Source of the DNA: Rhyacophila brunnea
Lineage: Eukaryota > Arthropoda > Insecta > Trichoptera > Rhyacophilidae
Direction: 5' to 3'
NCBI GenBank assembly: GCA_022495005.1
Contig: JAGYXB010001104.1
Coordinates: forward strand, 1,364,001-1,428,000
DNA length: 64,000 nt
Shown piece by piece: positions 32,001 through 44,016 of this stretch; positions within the stretch are counted from its first letter, which is position 1; every line of letters begins with the position of its first letter. Made by a program: the position numbers and the translations under genes. The notes beneath the pieces are model-generated. The model did no database searches, was not told the DNA's origin, and saw only the letters and a program-made list of their open reading frames with translations.

Positions 32001-34416
32001 TAAAAAATAATATATTATACTAACATAATACCAGATAAGTACATATTTTTTTTATTCATTAAAAATAATCTCAATCACAGAAAACTGTTATCATTTCTAT
32101 TTGACATGATGTAAATATTACATTAGGTCATACACTACATAACCGAGAGAAGATTACTTGTTATTTATAATAAACTGACTCAAATGGCGTGAAATAAAAA
32201 AATTATTAACTGTTGAGTTCTTATCTCATCATTTGTTAATTCTATAAAATGTAACATTACTGTTTTTTGGCTCTAACTGAAATTTCAGTCGATTCTAATA
32301 CCTGAAATTCATTTATGACATTCTAACGTTTTCTAAGGTTTTACAAATTTCCTAATTTATTGATAATTTCATTAGTCAATTAACGTTATTAGCTGTATAC
32401 GTAGATATGTATACGTATGAAATAAACAAGGGAAAAGGTTTTATAACCATTCATCAATAAAATAATGTTTTGTGTGAAAATATTGAATACTTGCGTTTTA
32501 CGCGTAGTCGCTTTCGATAGATATAGTGATTATTTTATATCCATTGATTTAAAGTAGGCATAATAATAATATACCTTATACCAGTGTTCATAATATTTAA
32601 CTCAATGTGTTCTAGGGACTAACCGGTTGATCCCTTGGCCTCCGGGTTTTAGAGTCTTGCTCAATGAAAAACAAAATACTATGATTTCAGTTATCTTGTT
32701 ACAAAATAATATTATATCTGTAAATTATGTGACGGACACCGAAGGATTGCGTGACTTGTAACAATCTATATACATTCTTACCAAAACATTAATTATACTC
32801 GACAACACTAAATCAAATCTCACACTCTAAAACCCGAGGGAAAAGGTAGAAACTTTAAACATAAAGAATAATTTTTACAAAATCTTACGTTTACGGTCCC
32901 ATTTTTGAATGAGGAAAGACTTATATAATAAACTTATTAGTCAAGCGATGGCAATAATCCCTACATCTTTCACACGCTGGGCTAAATTACCGTGATCTAA
33001 TAATCTAAACGCAAGATGGTAGGATCTAATTACTTCTACTATTAATTTATTATGTATAATGGTTTTTTTTCCTTTTTTTTCTCTCCTCCAACTTCCACTC
33101 ATTTGATCTCCTTTAATGGCATTACAATTTAATTATTTTTGCTTTTCATTGTATTGTATTTCCTATTCCTAATAACAAAATGCCAAAGCACAAAAAACAA
33201 GCATAGATAAAAAATAAAATGTGTTACATATCTCTACAAACTATTTTCATGTTGTAGCTATGTTAATCAGGTTTTAATCAGAAATTCAGGTAATAAATAC
33301 TGTTTTCTCAGCAGTACCTAATAACATTCATGAAAGTTTCAAGTCTTCCTTTTATTAAAACTGGATCTTCATAATACATTTAATATTAATTCAAATGGTC
33401 ATTTTAAAAACTAAGAAAACCTATGTAATGATTTTTCATTAAACTTTAATTTTGGATGACTATCTTGTATCAACTTGTTCTTGATTTAGTTACCTCCACC
33501 CTTTAGTGCAAACTAAATTACTATTGAACCTTCCGATGCACACCCTTTATTGATAAACTTATTTAAATGATATTATAGAAGTTGATTTATAATCGTCCTG
33601 CCTTACTAGTAATTTTGGATGTTAATAATATTATTATTATAGTAAATAAATTCAGATGTCAATCAAAAATACTATATGGTCCAATTATTCGTTGATTTTC
33701 ATTCAGAGATTTCTTGAAAAATTATGGCATTTACATTGTTAAGATGTTTGACAAGATCGTTGTTCTTGCACATTTATCATAATCATATGATTATTAGGTT
33801 ATAAGTGATAATGATAAACACTTTTTATTGAATATGACCTCAATGAGCTATTAACATTTTCGTGGATATGTCGGTTATAATTGATTATATTATCCTTCAT
33901 TTAAATAATTACGATCACAGCCTTCCAATAAACCATCAGTTGGATTTATATATTCTATGTTCTGATAGAAAGAAATACTACTTTGAAAGTCTCATATCTG
34001 TGATACAATGTTAAATAATTGTCGCCTGATGATCATTCCTAATCTAGGGACTTAAAAGTTAAATAATGAATAACTAAGCTATGTTCCAATACCAGTGACA
34101 CCCCAAATTCTGAATTGTTCATGAACCTACTGCCAGAGACAGAGACCTCTTTTCCTATGAATACTGCAATGAGACAGAGATTAGGTGAAACTGGCTTTAC
34201 TGACTGATTCATTTTTCTTAATAGACAAGAAGGAAATAGTCATGACTTTTAAGCTCATTGGTTTCTCTTTGACTGGTGAGATGTATTGATGAGAAAATAG
34301 TCACGTTATAATTCATGTAACTATTAATATTTTATTATCCCACTATAGAATAAAATAAAAATTTTCTCATAATCCTTTAAATTTTTTTAAAAATAATTTA
34401 GTGTAATATGTTTATT
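29061..34416. other. Intergenic AT-rich region without recognisable genes
   Basis: No coding exon with a known family on either strand. It contains a pogo-type terminus at about 31275-31350 (ending CGAGGTTTTACTGTAG) and a short inverted pair CGGGTTTTAGAGT (about 32647) / ACTCTAAAACCCG (about 32825). Otherwise AT-rich sequence. Confidence 0.7.
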
Positions 34417-34550
34417 TTGGACCTAATAGGTTGAGAAAGTGGCTGACATCCATTTCTCGTAAAAAACAAAATCTGTTAATACAAACCTCTACTCTGTGGA
34501 GGCCCATATGATTCTATTAGGATCGGACATGGTCGAAAAAAAAAAAAAAT
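34417..34550 (+). repeat. SINE family A, 3' half
   Basis: TTGGACCTAATAGGTTGAGA, then CATCCATTTCTCGTAAAAAA, CTCTACTCTGTGGAGGCCCA and GATCGGACATGGTC followed by an A tail; no head. Confidence 0.82.
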
Positions 34551-35734
34551 GTTTAAAAGGCTCCTTTTGTTTATCTTTCTACTCACAACCTTATAATCCT
34601 CTTGATCGTGATATTGAAATGAAAGTGCATTTTAAAAATATATTGTAGAATTTTTGATTGATTTTTATTGTTCATAATAAATTCTATTGAAATGTTGTAA
34701 TTAAACGTTTAATAAGCTTTTTTGGCTGTCGCTTTGGTTTCCGAAGATCCAAAATGCCTTAGTGGGGTGGTCAATTTTATTTTTTTATTGATATAATGTG
34801 TAGTAAATTGTTTGTTCATAGTAAATTTTTATTTTTTATTGCACATAAATATATTAACCAAAAGTGAATAAAGGAATATTTCTATGCCATGAATTTGTTT
34901 TATTTAATTTAATTATTTGGCCATGCTTTTTAAGGCTTCAAGCCTAGCAAGAAGAATTAGTTATAACAGACAGAAAGCGATGCATTATCGTCGATGCAGC
35001 CACAGTCCATAATAGCAACCGTAACAATAATTATATTTTTCCTGGTTAATCGGCGATTGCTGCGCAGAAGATAGAATTGCATTTACGCATGTTCATGGTT
35101 AAATTATTCCAATACATATTGTCTTCGACTCCTATTAATATTTTTACAAAGAAACCTAGATAGGAAAATGTATTGTGGATTTTATCACATTTTTTTTTTG
35201 TTAAAAAAAGTTCATTGTAGGAATTTTGTTGACAAATATCTCACCTAAACGCTTCCAATCAACATTTGCTGGGACTGATGAAGAGAAAATCCTTAGATGA
35301 TATTAAAGGCATAATATTAAGCATAAATTTTATCCCAGAAATAACACACATACATAAAATTTATTTGTCTATTTGTTTTATTTATTGGTTTGCTTTTTCA
35401 GCTCTGCTATATGCACCCTTATATTGTTGCAGAAGTATGTAGTAAATGAATACATATTTTGATGATATATTAACTGAGGGGCCAAGGAGTATACAAGGAA
35501 AAAAATGAGTTAGAAGCAGATTTCACATGTCCACACCAATTAATTCGTGTATGAAGAAGGATTCGACCTAGAGCTGTTATATTGAAAGAAAAATTATCGG
35601 TATTGTGTCACATGAAAAGTATCAGTATAAAAGGATGCTTGTCCACAATGGATTATTTTCCGAAAAAATATTGCAAATTATGTGTTAGTTTTGATCAGGT
35701 GTCATATTAATATTTTTTTGATGGCCCAAAAATG

Positions 35735-35940
35735 GTTGAACGTTGAACAGTAACGTATCGGCCTGTAATGTCATTGGTTCCGAATCCCAGGTCTGGCAAG
35801 AAAATCACATGTTCTCAATTTGTGTTTGGACCTCTGTAATAGGTTGAGCAGGTGGCTAACATCCATTTGTCGCAGAAACAAAAATCTGTTAATATAACCT
35901 TCACTGAAGGCCCATGATCTTAGAATCGTATAATAATGGT
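35735..35940 (+). repeat. SINE family A, degenerate copy
   Basis: TGGTTCCGAATCCCAGGTCTGGCAAG (box B region with one inserted base), then AATAGGTTGAGCAGGTGGCT and CATCCATTTGTCGCAGAAAC. Confidence 0.72.
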
Positions 35941-36785
35941 AAAACAAAATCAACTGTATGAAGAGTAATAAGCATTTTATTCCTAACATTTGATTACATT
36001 TTATTAACTTACTTCTTTATATACCAAAAATGCTACAATACATATTATGGATAATGTAGAACCATACCTCATTTACATAGAATGTAGAAATTTACTCAAC
36101 CTACACATATAGATCCCTTTAATCTTCAATTCCTCAATTTTATTGTTCCATAGATACAAGGCAGAGTGCAGAGACCAAGGACGTAATTATGAATTACTGA
36201 AGGTTTATCTTTTTCAATATGTACATTGGGTGAAAAAGTCGCCACTTTCCACATCAGAATTTGGATTAGACCGTGGGCAAACGCCCTAAAATCTCACTTT
36301 ACAGCGATTTCAATTTTGTAAACTAATTGAAAATTTCAGTTTTTAGGTGAAATTGCATTTTATTAATTTTAAAATCATATTTCCATTGCAAAAATAAATG
36401 TTTTTCACCGGAATCAACTTAAAGCTTAATTTCCTGGAGGTATCATAATATGTAAGTTGTCATATATGACAACTTTTTCTGTGGCCCAATATAATCACCC
36501 TACTGCTAACTTGTATGGGAAAAATGATTTAAACTGCAACAAATCTTTACTTATTAAAAAACAGAACAATTAAATCAAATGAAACCCCGTGATATCTTAA
36601 TCTCACTGTATTATAATATAACAATAAATAATTATGTTCATCAAATGGCAATACAATGCCGTGAGAAATTTACAATAGTTATACAAGCACAATCACCCCT
36701 CTGTAACTTAACCCTATATTAAATTTATATCCACATGTGAGGTAAGAATACACAATTTTATTATACAAACAAAAAGAATAAAATT
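35941..36785. other. AT-rich intergenic sequence with a 22-bp palindrome
   Basis: No gene seen. A perfect 22-bp palindrome with half-site AAGTTGTCATA occupies 36454-36475. Confidence 0.65.
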
Positions 36786-38064
36786 ATGATGATACAAACC
36801 ACGCGGCGCCGCGCGGTACACAAGGAGAGGTCAACCTGCCCGTTTTGTGGTCCAAATAAGAAGGAAGGAGTGGGCGGATATCGAACTTTAACTGCCCCGT
36901 TCCCCCCACCACCTTTCGAATCCAGAACGCTGCTCGGGATGCCAATTGCAGCACTAAAGTTTGCCAGCGAGATAAACTTGCGTGCTAATTAAAGTATTAA
37001 TTAAGCTGTTGGTAACGTCTGCAACGTTACAGTCCCCAAAATGCTCACCGAAGATCATCAACAGCAACGAGTTGGAGTGCAACAACGGACCTATTTACCT
37101 ATTCTGAAAATTACAAACCTCTAGCATTTAGAACACCTGAACGTCGCCGCGCAAAATGCATCGCATAAATCGCATCGGCGGGCTAAGCTTCCATACCATG
37201 CCAAATTAATGTGTTACATTTGCGCGCGCAACTTTGTCACACGCCAAAAATACACTGATCTGTTTTCCCAAACGCGCCTAAAGAAGTATAACTTCAAAAA
37301 TCACATTTATTTTTATAAAATACATAAAATTTGATAACTATGTTATGTACTGATACCGGATGAAGGTCTCCCACAGGAAACCACCTCAAAGGGCGGACCG
37401 AACCATCATGTTTCCCAAAACACCACAGCCTACGTCCACTCTTCGCGGTTCTCGCAACCCTCGGCCGAGCGGAGCCCGCCTCCTAAAAATTCGAATTCGT
37501 CCACGCTCCTGTCAAAACGCAGACGCTGTCTGCCGAAAAACGGCCGCTCGCGCTGCCACTAGAATCCGTCGGTAAAACAGAGAAGTTCGCGACCGAGAGG
37601 ACGCCGAATCTGACGGTCGGACGCACGCGAAAATCTCTCTCTTGTCTCAGACCTCGAACAGCCAGCGTCTCTCTCTTGAATCGGACACCGAACGAACAGC
37701 ATCGACCACAAAAATCTCTCTCTTGCATCGGACGCAGAAAAGCCAGCATCTCCTCTCTCACCTCGGACCCCAAGCATAAGCATCTCCAGCCTTCAGCCGA
37801 GAAAAGCAGCCTTCAGCAGTGAAGCCACCAGCCAGCAAAAACCGCGTCTACAACCGCCAACGACTACCCTGCATAGCGATATAATAAACTGCCAGCAACC
37901 ACAATGTGTGTTTCTCTCAATTCCACCCCGCTTCTGGCCTACTAGTGATACGGCCTTCACCATTCTCCTCGACGGAGAAAGGCCGGTATCAGTACTATCT
38001 TCAGAAAATTGTCGAGCGTTTCGGTTTGTTAACTTTTCCATTTCAAGTGCTGGTATTGTAACCT
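36786..38064. other. GC-rich island, possible solo LTR in its right part
   Basis: Much more GC- and CpG-rich than its surroundings. About 37630-37790 holds four degenerate copies of an element of roughly 40 bp containing ATCTCTCTCTTG and CGGAC...CAGC. A candidate LTR spans about 37212 (TGTTACATTTGCGCGC) to 38063 (TATTGTAAC), with an AATAAA-like ATAATAAAC near 37880, but no target duplication was found. Open frames on both strands mirror the repeat and match no family I know. It could instead be a promoter or unannotated 5' exon. Confidence 0.5.
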
Positions 38065-38117
38065 ATAATGGTTGAAGATTTTGTTTATGTTGGCTTTTGC
38101 ATTACACACATCGGAGG

Positions 38118-38262
38118 ATGCGAAAAAATTAATCACAGATCGCAGTATTTCGAGAGTAATGAAAAGCTACAATAAAATATGGAAAAGCAGTGACATCAAA
38201 ATAGACCAAAATCGCCAAGTCAAATCTATGATATTCTTCATCATTCTTTATGGTGGTCATAC
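38118..38262 (+). pseudogene. RTE-like LINE reverse-transcriptase fragment
   Basis: SRVMKSYNKIWKSSDIKID then IIFFIILYGG-like residues resemble the post-YADD region (KIWKxxDIxxxxKxxLxxxxxxPILLYG) of RTE elements. Short and without flanking domains. Confidence 0.5.
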
Positions 38263-38574
38263 TGGCTTATCACCATATTACCTCGAGTGCACTCTATCAT
38301 GGTGTGGAGTTTGTCCATATTTCGTATCCGAGACTGGCTGTGGGGAGGAAATACATGCTCCTTACCCATGTCAAGAGTCAATGTTACGATTATTTTATTT
38401 TCAATATGAGAAATTGTTATAATCTCCCACAAATATTGCAAGTTGATCAATTCTCCCATATTTATATTCATTGCTAAATTCTGTATCGTCAGTGAGCTAT
38501 TGAAATTTCATTGATTTAGTCGTACCTATTCATCAGTAGTAATATCGTATTATTTCCCGTGAGTATACCTGAGA

Positions 38575-38640
38575 AGTGTGCACTTTTTCTTTGATCTCCA
38601 CAGCCTACCTCTTTCCAAAAGTCACCCTTCGCCACTGTGA
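38575..38640. repeat. Terminal fragment of the long-TIR hAT MITE family
   Basis: TCTCCACAGCCTACCTC followed after a short insert by CACCCTTCGCCACTG matches the right end of the palindromic element at 42211-42792. Confidence 0.6.
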
Positions 38641-38834
38641 CACGGGTATACGAAAAATACTACACCGCATGCAAAAATGCATCGATCGGAACGGGGATTA
38701 CGCAGAAAAATGGTAGAAAGTCCAGGCTTTCCAACAACGTATAATTCATTGCAAATAAACGTGTTTTTCTTTGTGAAAAAAAATTGGAGACCTTATTTTA
38801 TGGACAACCCTAGTATAATAGATATATTTTAAAC

Positions 38835-41158
38835 CAGCGGTCCGTGAGAGAATTTTGGTGATCCGCAGAGTAATTTGAATATATTTGCAATTTTCGTATT
38901 TATTAAAAAGTTTCAGTATGTATATTCTTAAAATATATTTTTTTGCATTTTTAACCTTATTACTTAAGCCTGTGAAGAGGTTTTTGGGAAACAGGCTGTC
39001 CAAAAACTGAAAGGAATTTCTATGTTCGCTAGCACTGTGCAACGCAGGTTTGAAGACATGGCTGTAGAAATTGAAAATCTAGTGATCGTACTTGTGAAAA
39101 ATTCTACGTTTTATTTGATTCAACTCGACGAAACAACATACATAACTAACAAGGCAATTCTTCTTTGTTTTGTAAGGTTTGATTGCCAAGGAGAATTAAA
39201 GGAAGAACTCCTCTTCGCTATCCTTGCCGGGTAGAACAACCGGCTCTGAAATCTTCAATGCAATTAATGGTTATTTCCTGGAACACAGTATAGAATGGAA
39301 GAAATGTGAGGAGCCACATCCGGTTCTTTGGGTATTGGCGTGCGGCTCATTGCCAAATTCCCAATTCACATTTTTTACAAAAAAGGTATGATTGTTATCG
39401 TTTTAAATCCGCCCACTGCAAAAGTCGACAAATTAAAGTTTTCTCCATTTCATATTCACACGAGCACTTTTGAAATAGATTTTTTTTTGTGGATTTAACA
39501 AGCAAAGAGTTGAGTACCTCCAAATTTGTTGGTCTTGCCACCAAAATTGAGGATTTGGAGAGAGAAAAATGCAATTTAATTTCACAACTCAGCAGAGCGC
39601 TCTAAAAGATCTACATAATAAGGTAGGTAACATGGTATAGCTAACTCATATTCGAGTCTACATAGTATCTATGTGAACAATCATTTTCAAACATGAACAA
39701 TATAAATAGCATTTAGAGAAGCCAAATAACCGATGAGAATTTGGAGTCGCGCCTAAAATTGAAAACTACTAGTTACATACCAAACATACACTCTCCAAAG
39801 AAATGCAAGGAAGGTCATTGTTCACATTAGTTTGAAGGAATACGTGAAAATTGTCTGTAAATCATTTTCTGTAAAAATTATATTTATAATTTCAACAATA
39901 AAAAAACTTATATTTGCGTTAGTTTTATTCGCAAAATCTTCTTCACTTGATAAATAAACATTCACTGAAATAAATCATATAAAAATATATGTATGGCTCT
40001 CGAAAAAAATTTTAATCGTTGTGCTACTCATATTTGGCTCTTTTGGTCCAAGAGTTTGCCGACCCCTGCATTATACTGATTATACATGGTGAACAACTTG
40101 CTACGAAAAAATTATCTCCAGAACAGCACGGAGTCTGATGTAATTAAAATTGTAATCGAAATTCGCCACACAGCACTCAATTCTCGAATCTTTGAAGCAC
40201 TTTGTGAAGAAATGGGCCTTCAGCATACTCATCTTCTTCTTCACGCCGAGGTGTGATGGCTGTGTGGACTGAACACGGACGTGTTCACATTGCGAGACAA
40301 AATTGATGCACTTCAAAGGAAGATATTGCTGTGGCCAAAGTGGTTGGCTGAAGTAGATCTGCAAATGATCCCTAATTTTGACGATTATCTGAAACAAGAT
40401 GTCAACCGACAGGTAATAACTCTTGTTCGACAGCATTTACAGTCGCTCAGTGACTCTTTCTGCCCTTATTATCCAAAGGAAGAGCATCCCAGTCACGGAA
40501 ATACGTATATAATAGATCCATTTACGGCGAAAATCAATAATTGTAATTTGGATATACAAGAAAGCCTAATAATAATTGATCAATCATTCAACGATGGTCT
40601 GAAAAGTAAATTCCACTCGTCTGTATCAAGATCTCATTTTTGGCTTTCTGTTAAAAATGAGTACTGAGTGGAAAGAACTTAAAAATTTTGATTCCATTTC
40701 ATATTTGTGTGAAAAGACATTCTCATCAGTTACGGCAATTAAAACCATGTACCGCATTTGTCTTGAAAAACAAACAGCTCTCCGTGTTTCAGTAACGTCA
40801 TTGGAACCAAGAATCCAACAGCTTGTTTCAAACAAGCAGCAACAATGTTCACACTGATTATCTTTTTGTTATGTTACCTGTAATTAATCTTTTATGCACC
40901 TATGTCGAGTCGTAGAATTCATATTAATTTAACAATTGTATCGATTCTTTTTTAATAAAATGAAATTTGAAATGTTTTCTATGTATTTTTCATAATGAAT
41001 ATCTGTGTTAATAAGTTTATTTATTATAATTCTTTTATCATTATAATATTGACATATCGAATTTTTAACAAGTGTGGAAATAATACGTGGTAGTGGTCTG
41101 CTGGATTCAAGATTTTGAGTTTAGTGGTCCGCGAGATTCAAAAGGTTGGGGACCGCTG
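38835..41158 (+). mobile_element. Decayed hAT element, 2324 bp
   Basis: Inverted termini CAGCGGTCC at both ends and a perfect 8-bp duplication TTTTAAAC (38827-38834 and 41159-41166). It carries scattered pieces of a ZBED5/SCAND3-like transposase in the expected order. Long enough to derive from an autonomous copy. Confidence 0.93.
39022..40857 (+). pseudogene. hAT (ZBED5/Buster-like) transposase pseudogene
   Basis: 39022-39234 encodes the first catalytic region (FYLIQLDETTYITN, with an LDE motif, then CFVRFDC and EELLFAI). 40281-40667 encodes LRDKIDALQRKILLWPKWL and FWLSVKNEY. In the next frame 40657-40857 gives SISYLCEKTFSSVTAIKTMY and the final SLEPRIQQLVSNKQQQCSH, the C-terminal dimerisation motif. 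Frameshifts, stops and a poor middle make it non-functional. Confidence 0.87.
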
Positions 41159-41934
41159 TTTTAAACCATGGATAGCCTCTCAGTCTCTTCAGTATGGATC
41201 GTTATATTTTATCAATCTTTGCCTTTGTTACGCAGAACTCTACACTGCTGTGTATGCTAAGATTGCAGATATTTGGATTCAACCTTATTAATCCTCCAAG
41301 TGCCACTTGGGAGTTTATTCGCCAAGTTTTTATGTATTTGTCAGGCTATAAGCAAATTAATTCACGAGATTTAGTCAACGCCATAGTAGTTCATGTATAT
41401 TTTCAAACAAATACTAATTACCTTAGTGTGAAAATGTTGATGGAAAAATAAAAAAACATGTCAATTTGGTGAGGTTTTCATCATTCTATGCGTATTTCAT
41501 ATTTACTACGTGAACAATTTTATTCCAAAAATAGCTGGCCCAGACCACCTAGTAAAATTTGGCTGGCAGAGAAAAGAGCCCAAGACCGTGATAGCCTATT
41601 ATAAATTTCTCCTGAGCTACTCGAAAATCACAACTCCGATTTCTGACATTCTCCTAGAGGGAAGCTGAAATGAAAATTTTTACTACCATTCCAGCACCAC
41701 AAGGCGGTAATTAGGCAGATAATAAGCAAGGGTAATAGAGTTGCTAGATATATTCAGTTCCTGCAGTGCTCTGTATAGTTTATATCAATTATCAAGTTGT
41801 ATGCAACTCTGAATGAATGAAATGAATAACGATGTGTGTATATATTTAATTTGTATGATTTACCCAGGATCTAGCGGAGAGTGAATATTTGGTCGATGGG
41901 TGATCTATTCAGTTGATAATCACTCTCCTATTAG

Positions 41935-43143
41935 GCCTACCGCACATGGACGATTACATAACCGGTCAATAGCATTCGGACAATCGTTGGTTTGCTCGCG
42001 CATGATCCGATTTATTACCGGCCAGTATGTTTGAGCGCGCATGGCGCGTGATATACATCGGAGGCAATGCGCGCGCATTGAAGATATGCGTCCGCACTGA
42101 AAAATGGCGCACACGATATGATAAGAAACGTCAAAATGGATTTTGTAAAGCTTAGCTTATATATAGAGGTTTTGTATAGATTATTAAACTGTTTTAAAAC
42201 GTGGGTGTATCAGTGGCGAAGGGTGGAGGTAGGCTGTTAAGATTCGCTATAAATAGTGCACACTAAACTTTTTTAGTCATATGTATTTTTTTTTAATGAA
42301 CTAAGACTACAATTTACAGATGGTGTTAGTTAGTTTTTAAAAATCGATTAAACCATGCCTAAACGAAACCATAATAGTTTTGGTCTAATTTGGGGAATAC
42401 GACAAAATTGTGGATACTTTTTCATTCATAGTTATTTGTTTTCGTTGGATTAAAAATACATATTACACATATTGTTGGTTATTTTTTTAATTCATTAAGC
42501 CCTGACTAAACCAAACTATAATAAATAAAAAATTTTATTCTATTTATAAAATATTCAAAGTTATGTATGATTTAATTGCATAATTTTAGATATTTTATAA
42601 ATAGACATGTATTTTTTGACTATTATCTATTATGGCTTGTTTTCTCAGGGTTTAATTGAATTTTGAAAACTAACCAACACTATCTGTAAATTGTAGTCTT
42701 ATTTCAATGAAAACAAATATGTATGTCTGAAAAAGTTTAATGTGCACTATTTATGGCGGATCTTAACAGCCTACCTCCACCCTTCGCCACTGGGGTGTAT
42801 ATATTATTAAATTATGAAGAGAGAAACTGAAAAAATGGGACTGGTACGCGCATGCAAAGCCAATATGTACGCATCGATGAACTGTCAAATGTGGATCTCG
42901 TAACGGTTCGATGTATGAGTGCACTCTCGGCCGGCTATGACGTGTCATGCGCGGGCTCTCATTTAAAAGCATTGCCAATGGGGCCCCGGCCGGTTTGAAT
43001 CGGTGTAAAATTTTGTGTCTTAACACAGATTTTCAACGCGGCCGTTCGCTCGATTGTCCATGCACGGGGGGTTGCATTGCAATACGATGGTTACAACTCC
43101 TCGATTGTTGGCCGTACAATAGTAAATCGTTCATGCGCGGTAG
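41935..43143. mobile_element. Inverted-repeat DNA element inside the dispersed repeat
   Basis: The left end CCTACCGCACATGGACGATT and right end (reverse complement GCTACCGCGCATGAACGATT) form imperfect inverted termini. The arms are GC-rich with many CGCG motifs. No transposase. It hosts the 42211-42792 MITE. Class uncertain; the exact limits are blurred by the 30-base loss at the site. Confidence 0.6.
42211..42792. mobile_element. Palindromic hAT MITE, 582 bp
   Basis: Starts CAGTGGCGAAGGGTGGAGGT and ends with its exact complement; the two halves (nearly 290 bases each) are almost fully complementary, so the element could fold end to end. A perfect 8-bp duplication GGGTGTAT (42203-42210 and 42793-42800). 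No coding sequence. Confidence 0.93.
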
Positions 43144-43309
43144 CATATTTTCAGCCGTACATTATGTAAATATTTTGTGTATAGTTATCCCCTTATAATT
43201 GAAGGCACCTCCCGAACGATAAGGGGCACATTTCAATAAATTTGAGAAATGTCTTTATTTAATTGAGTTATGCCACTAGATGACAAGCTTTAAATTAAAT
43301 TTTCTTTTT

Positions 43310-43395
43310 TTTATATTTGTCCCCATACATTTCATAATTCGAAGTTTTTTCATTTTCGGTCCCATGGAATTCGTATTAACGAGGTTTTACTGTAG
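43310..43395. mobile_element. pogo/Tigger-like right terminus
   Basis: CATACATTTCATAATTCGAA, then GGTCCCATGGAATTCGTATT and AACGAGGTTTTACTGTA: the conserved terminal region of this family, without its other half. Confidence 0.55.
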
Positions 43396-43398
43396 ATA

Positions 43399-43633
43399 TA
43401 ATTTTTTTTTTTGACCATGTCCGATCCTAATAGGATCATATAGGCCTCCTCCACAGAGTAGAGGTTTGTATTAACATTTTGTTTTTTAGGAGAAATGGAT
43501 GTCAGCCACTTGCTCAATCTATTAGGTCCATATCCTGACCCACACAAATTGAAAAACAATGTGTACTTGCCAGACCCAGGATTCGAACCTGGGACCCATG
43601 GTGTTATAAACGCTTGCTGCGTGGCCACCATGG
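43399..43633 (-). repeat. SINE family A, near full length
   Basis: A T-run (A tail on the minus strand), CGATCCTAATAGGATCATAT, GGATGTCAGCCACTTGCTCA, GCCAGACCCAGGATTCGAAC (box B complement) and a head ending GCGTGGCCACC. Confidence 0.87.
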
Positions 43634-43774
43634 GTGTAGATATATATACATCTAATATGAAACTGCATCATCAAACTGGGGCCCAAGTTCGGATGTTTAA
43701 TTTGACAAAACTGAACAGTTCTGTTTAAACTCACTTGCATAAAAGTTAATTTTAGGAACTATTGCACAAATAAA

Positions 43775-44016
43775 TTTTTTTTTTTTCCGACCATGTCCGA
43801 TCCTAATAGGATCATATGGGCCTCCACAGAGTAGAGGTTTGTATTAACAGATTTTGTTTTTTACGAGAAATGGATGTCAGCCACTTGCTCAACCGATTAG
43901 GTCCATACCCTATCTCACACACAAATTGAAAAACAATATGTCTACTTGCCAGACCCAAGATTCGAACCTGGGACCCACGGCGTGATAGTCCAAGGCTTAA
44001 GCCGCGCGGCCACCGT
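43775..44016 (-). repeat. SINE family A, best full-length copy
   Basis: The minus strand reads ACGGTGGCCGCGCGGCTTAA (tRNA-like 5' part), CCCAGGTTCGAATCTTGGGT (box B), TCTGGCAAG, then the family body and an A12 tail. Both pol III boxes are in tRNA spacing. It lies immediately downstream of the Sam-S poly(A) signal. Confidence 0.9.

Larger units (their letters stand above)
41708..43286. repeat. Dispersed repeat, second copy, split by an insertion (arms 41708-41928 and 43146-43286)
   Basis: Both arms match 18038-18445 closely, in the same order and orientation. About 30 bases present in the intact copy are missing at the junction. Confidence 0.8.

Noticed and set aside
37483..37773. 96-codon open frame on the minus strand in the GC island
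   Set aside because: Its QERDF-type repeats simply mirror the tandem DNA repeat, and no known domain is visible.
37630..37790. CRISPR-like spaced repeats
   Set aside because: Repeats are imperfect, spacing is irregular, the setting is eukaryotic and no cas genes are present.
43560..44012. tRNA-like sequences with box A and box B
   Set aside because: They lack proper acceptor and anticodon arms and continue into a shared body with an A tail, so they are SINE heads, not tRNA genes.
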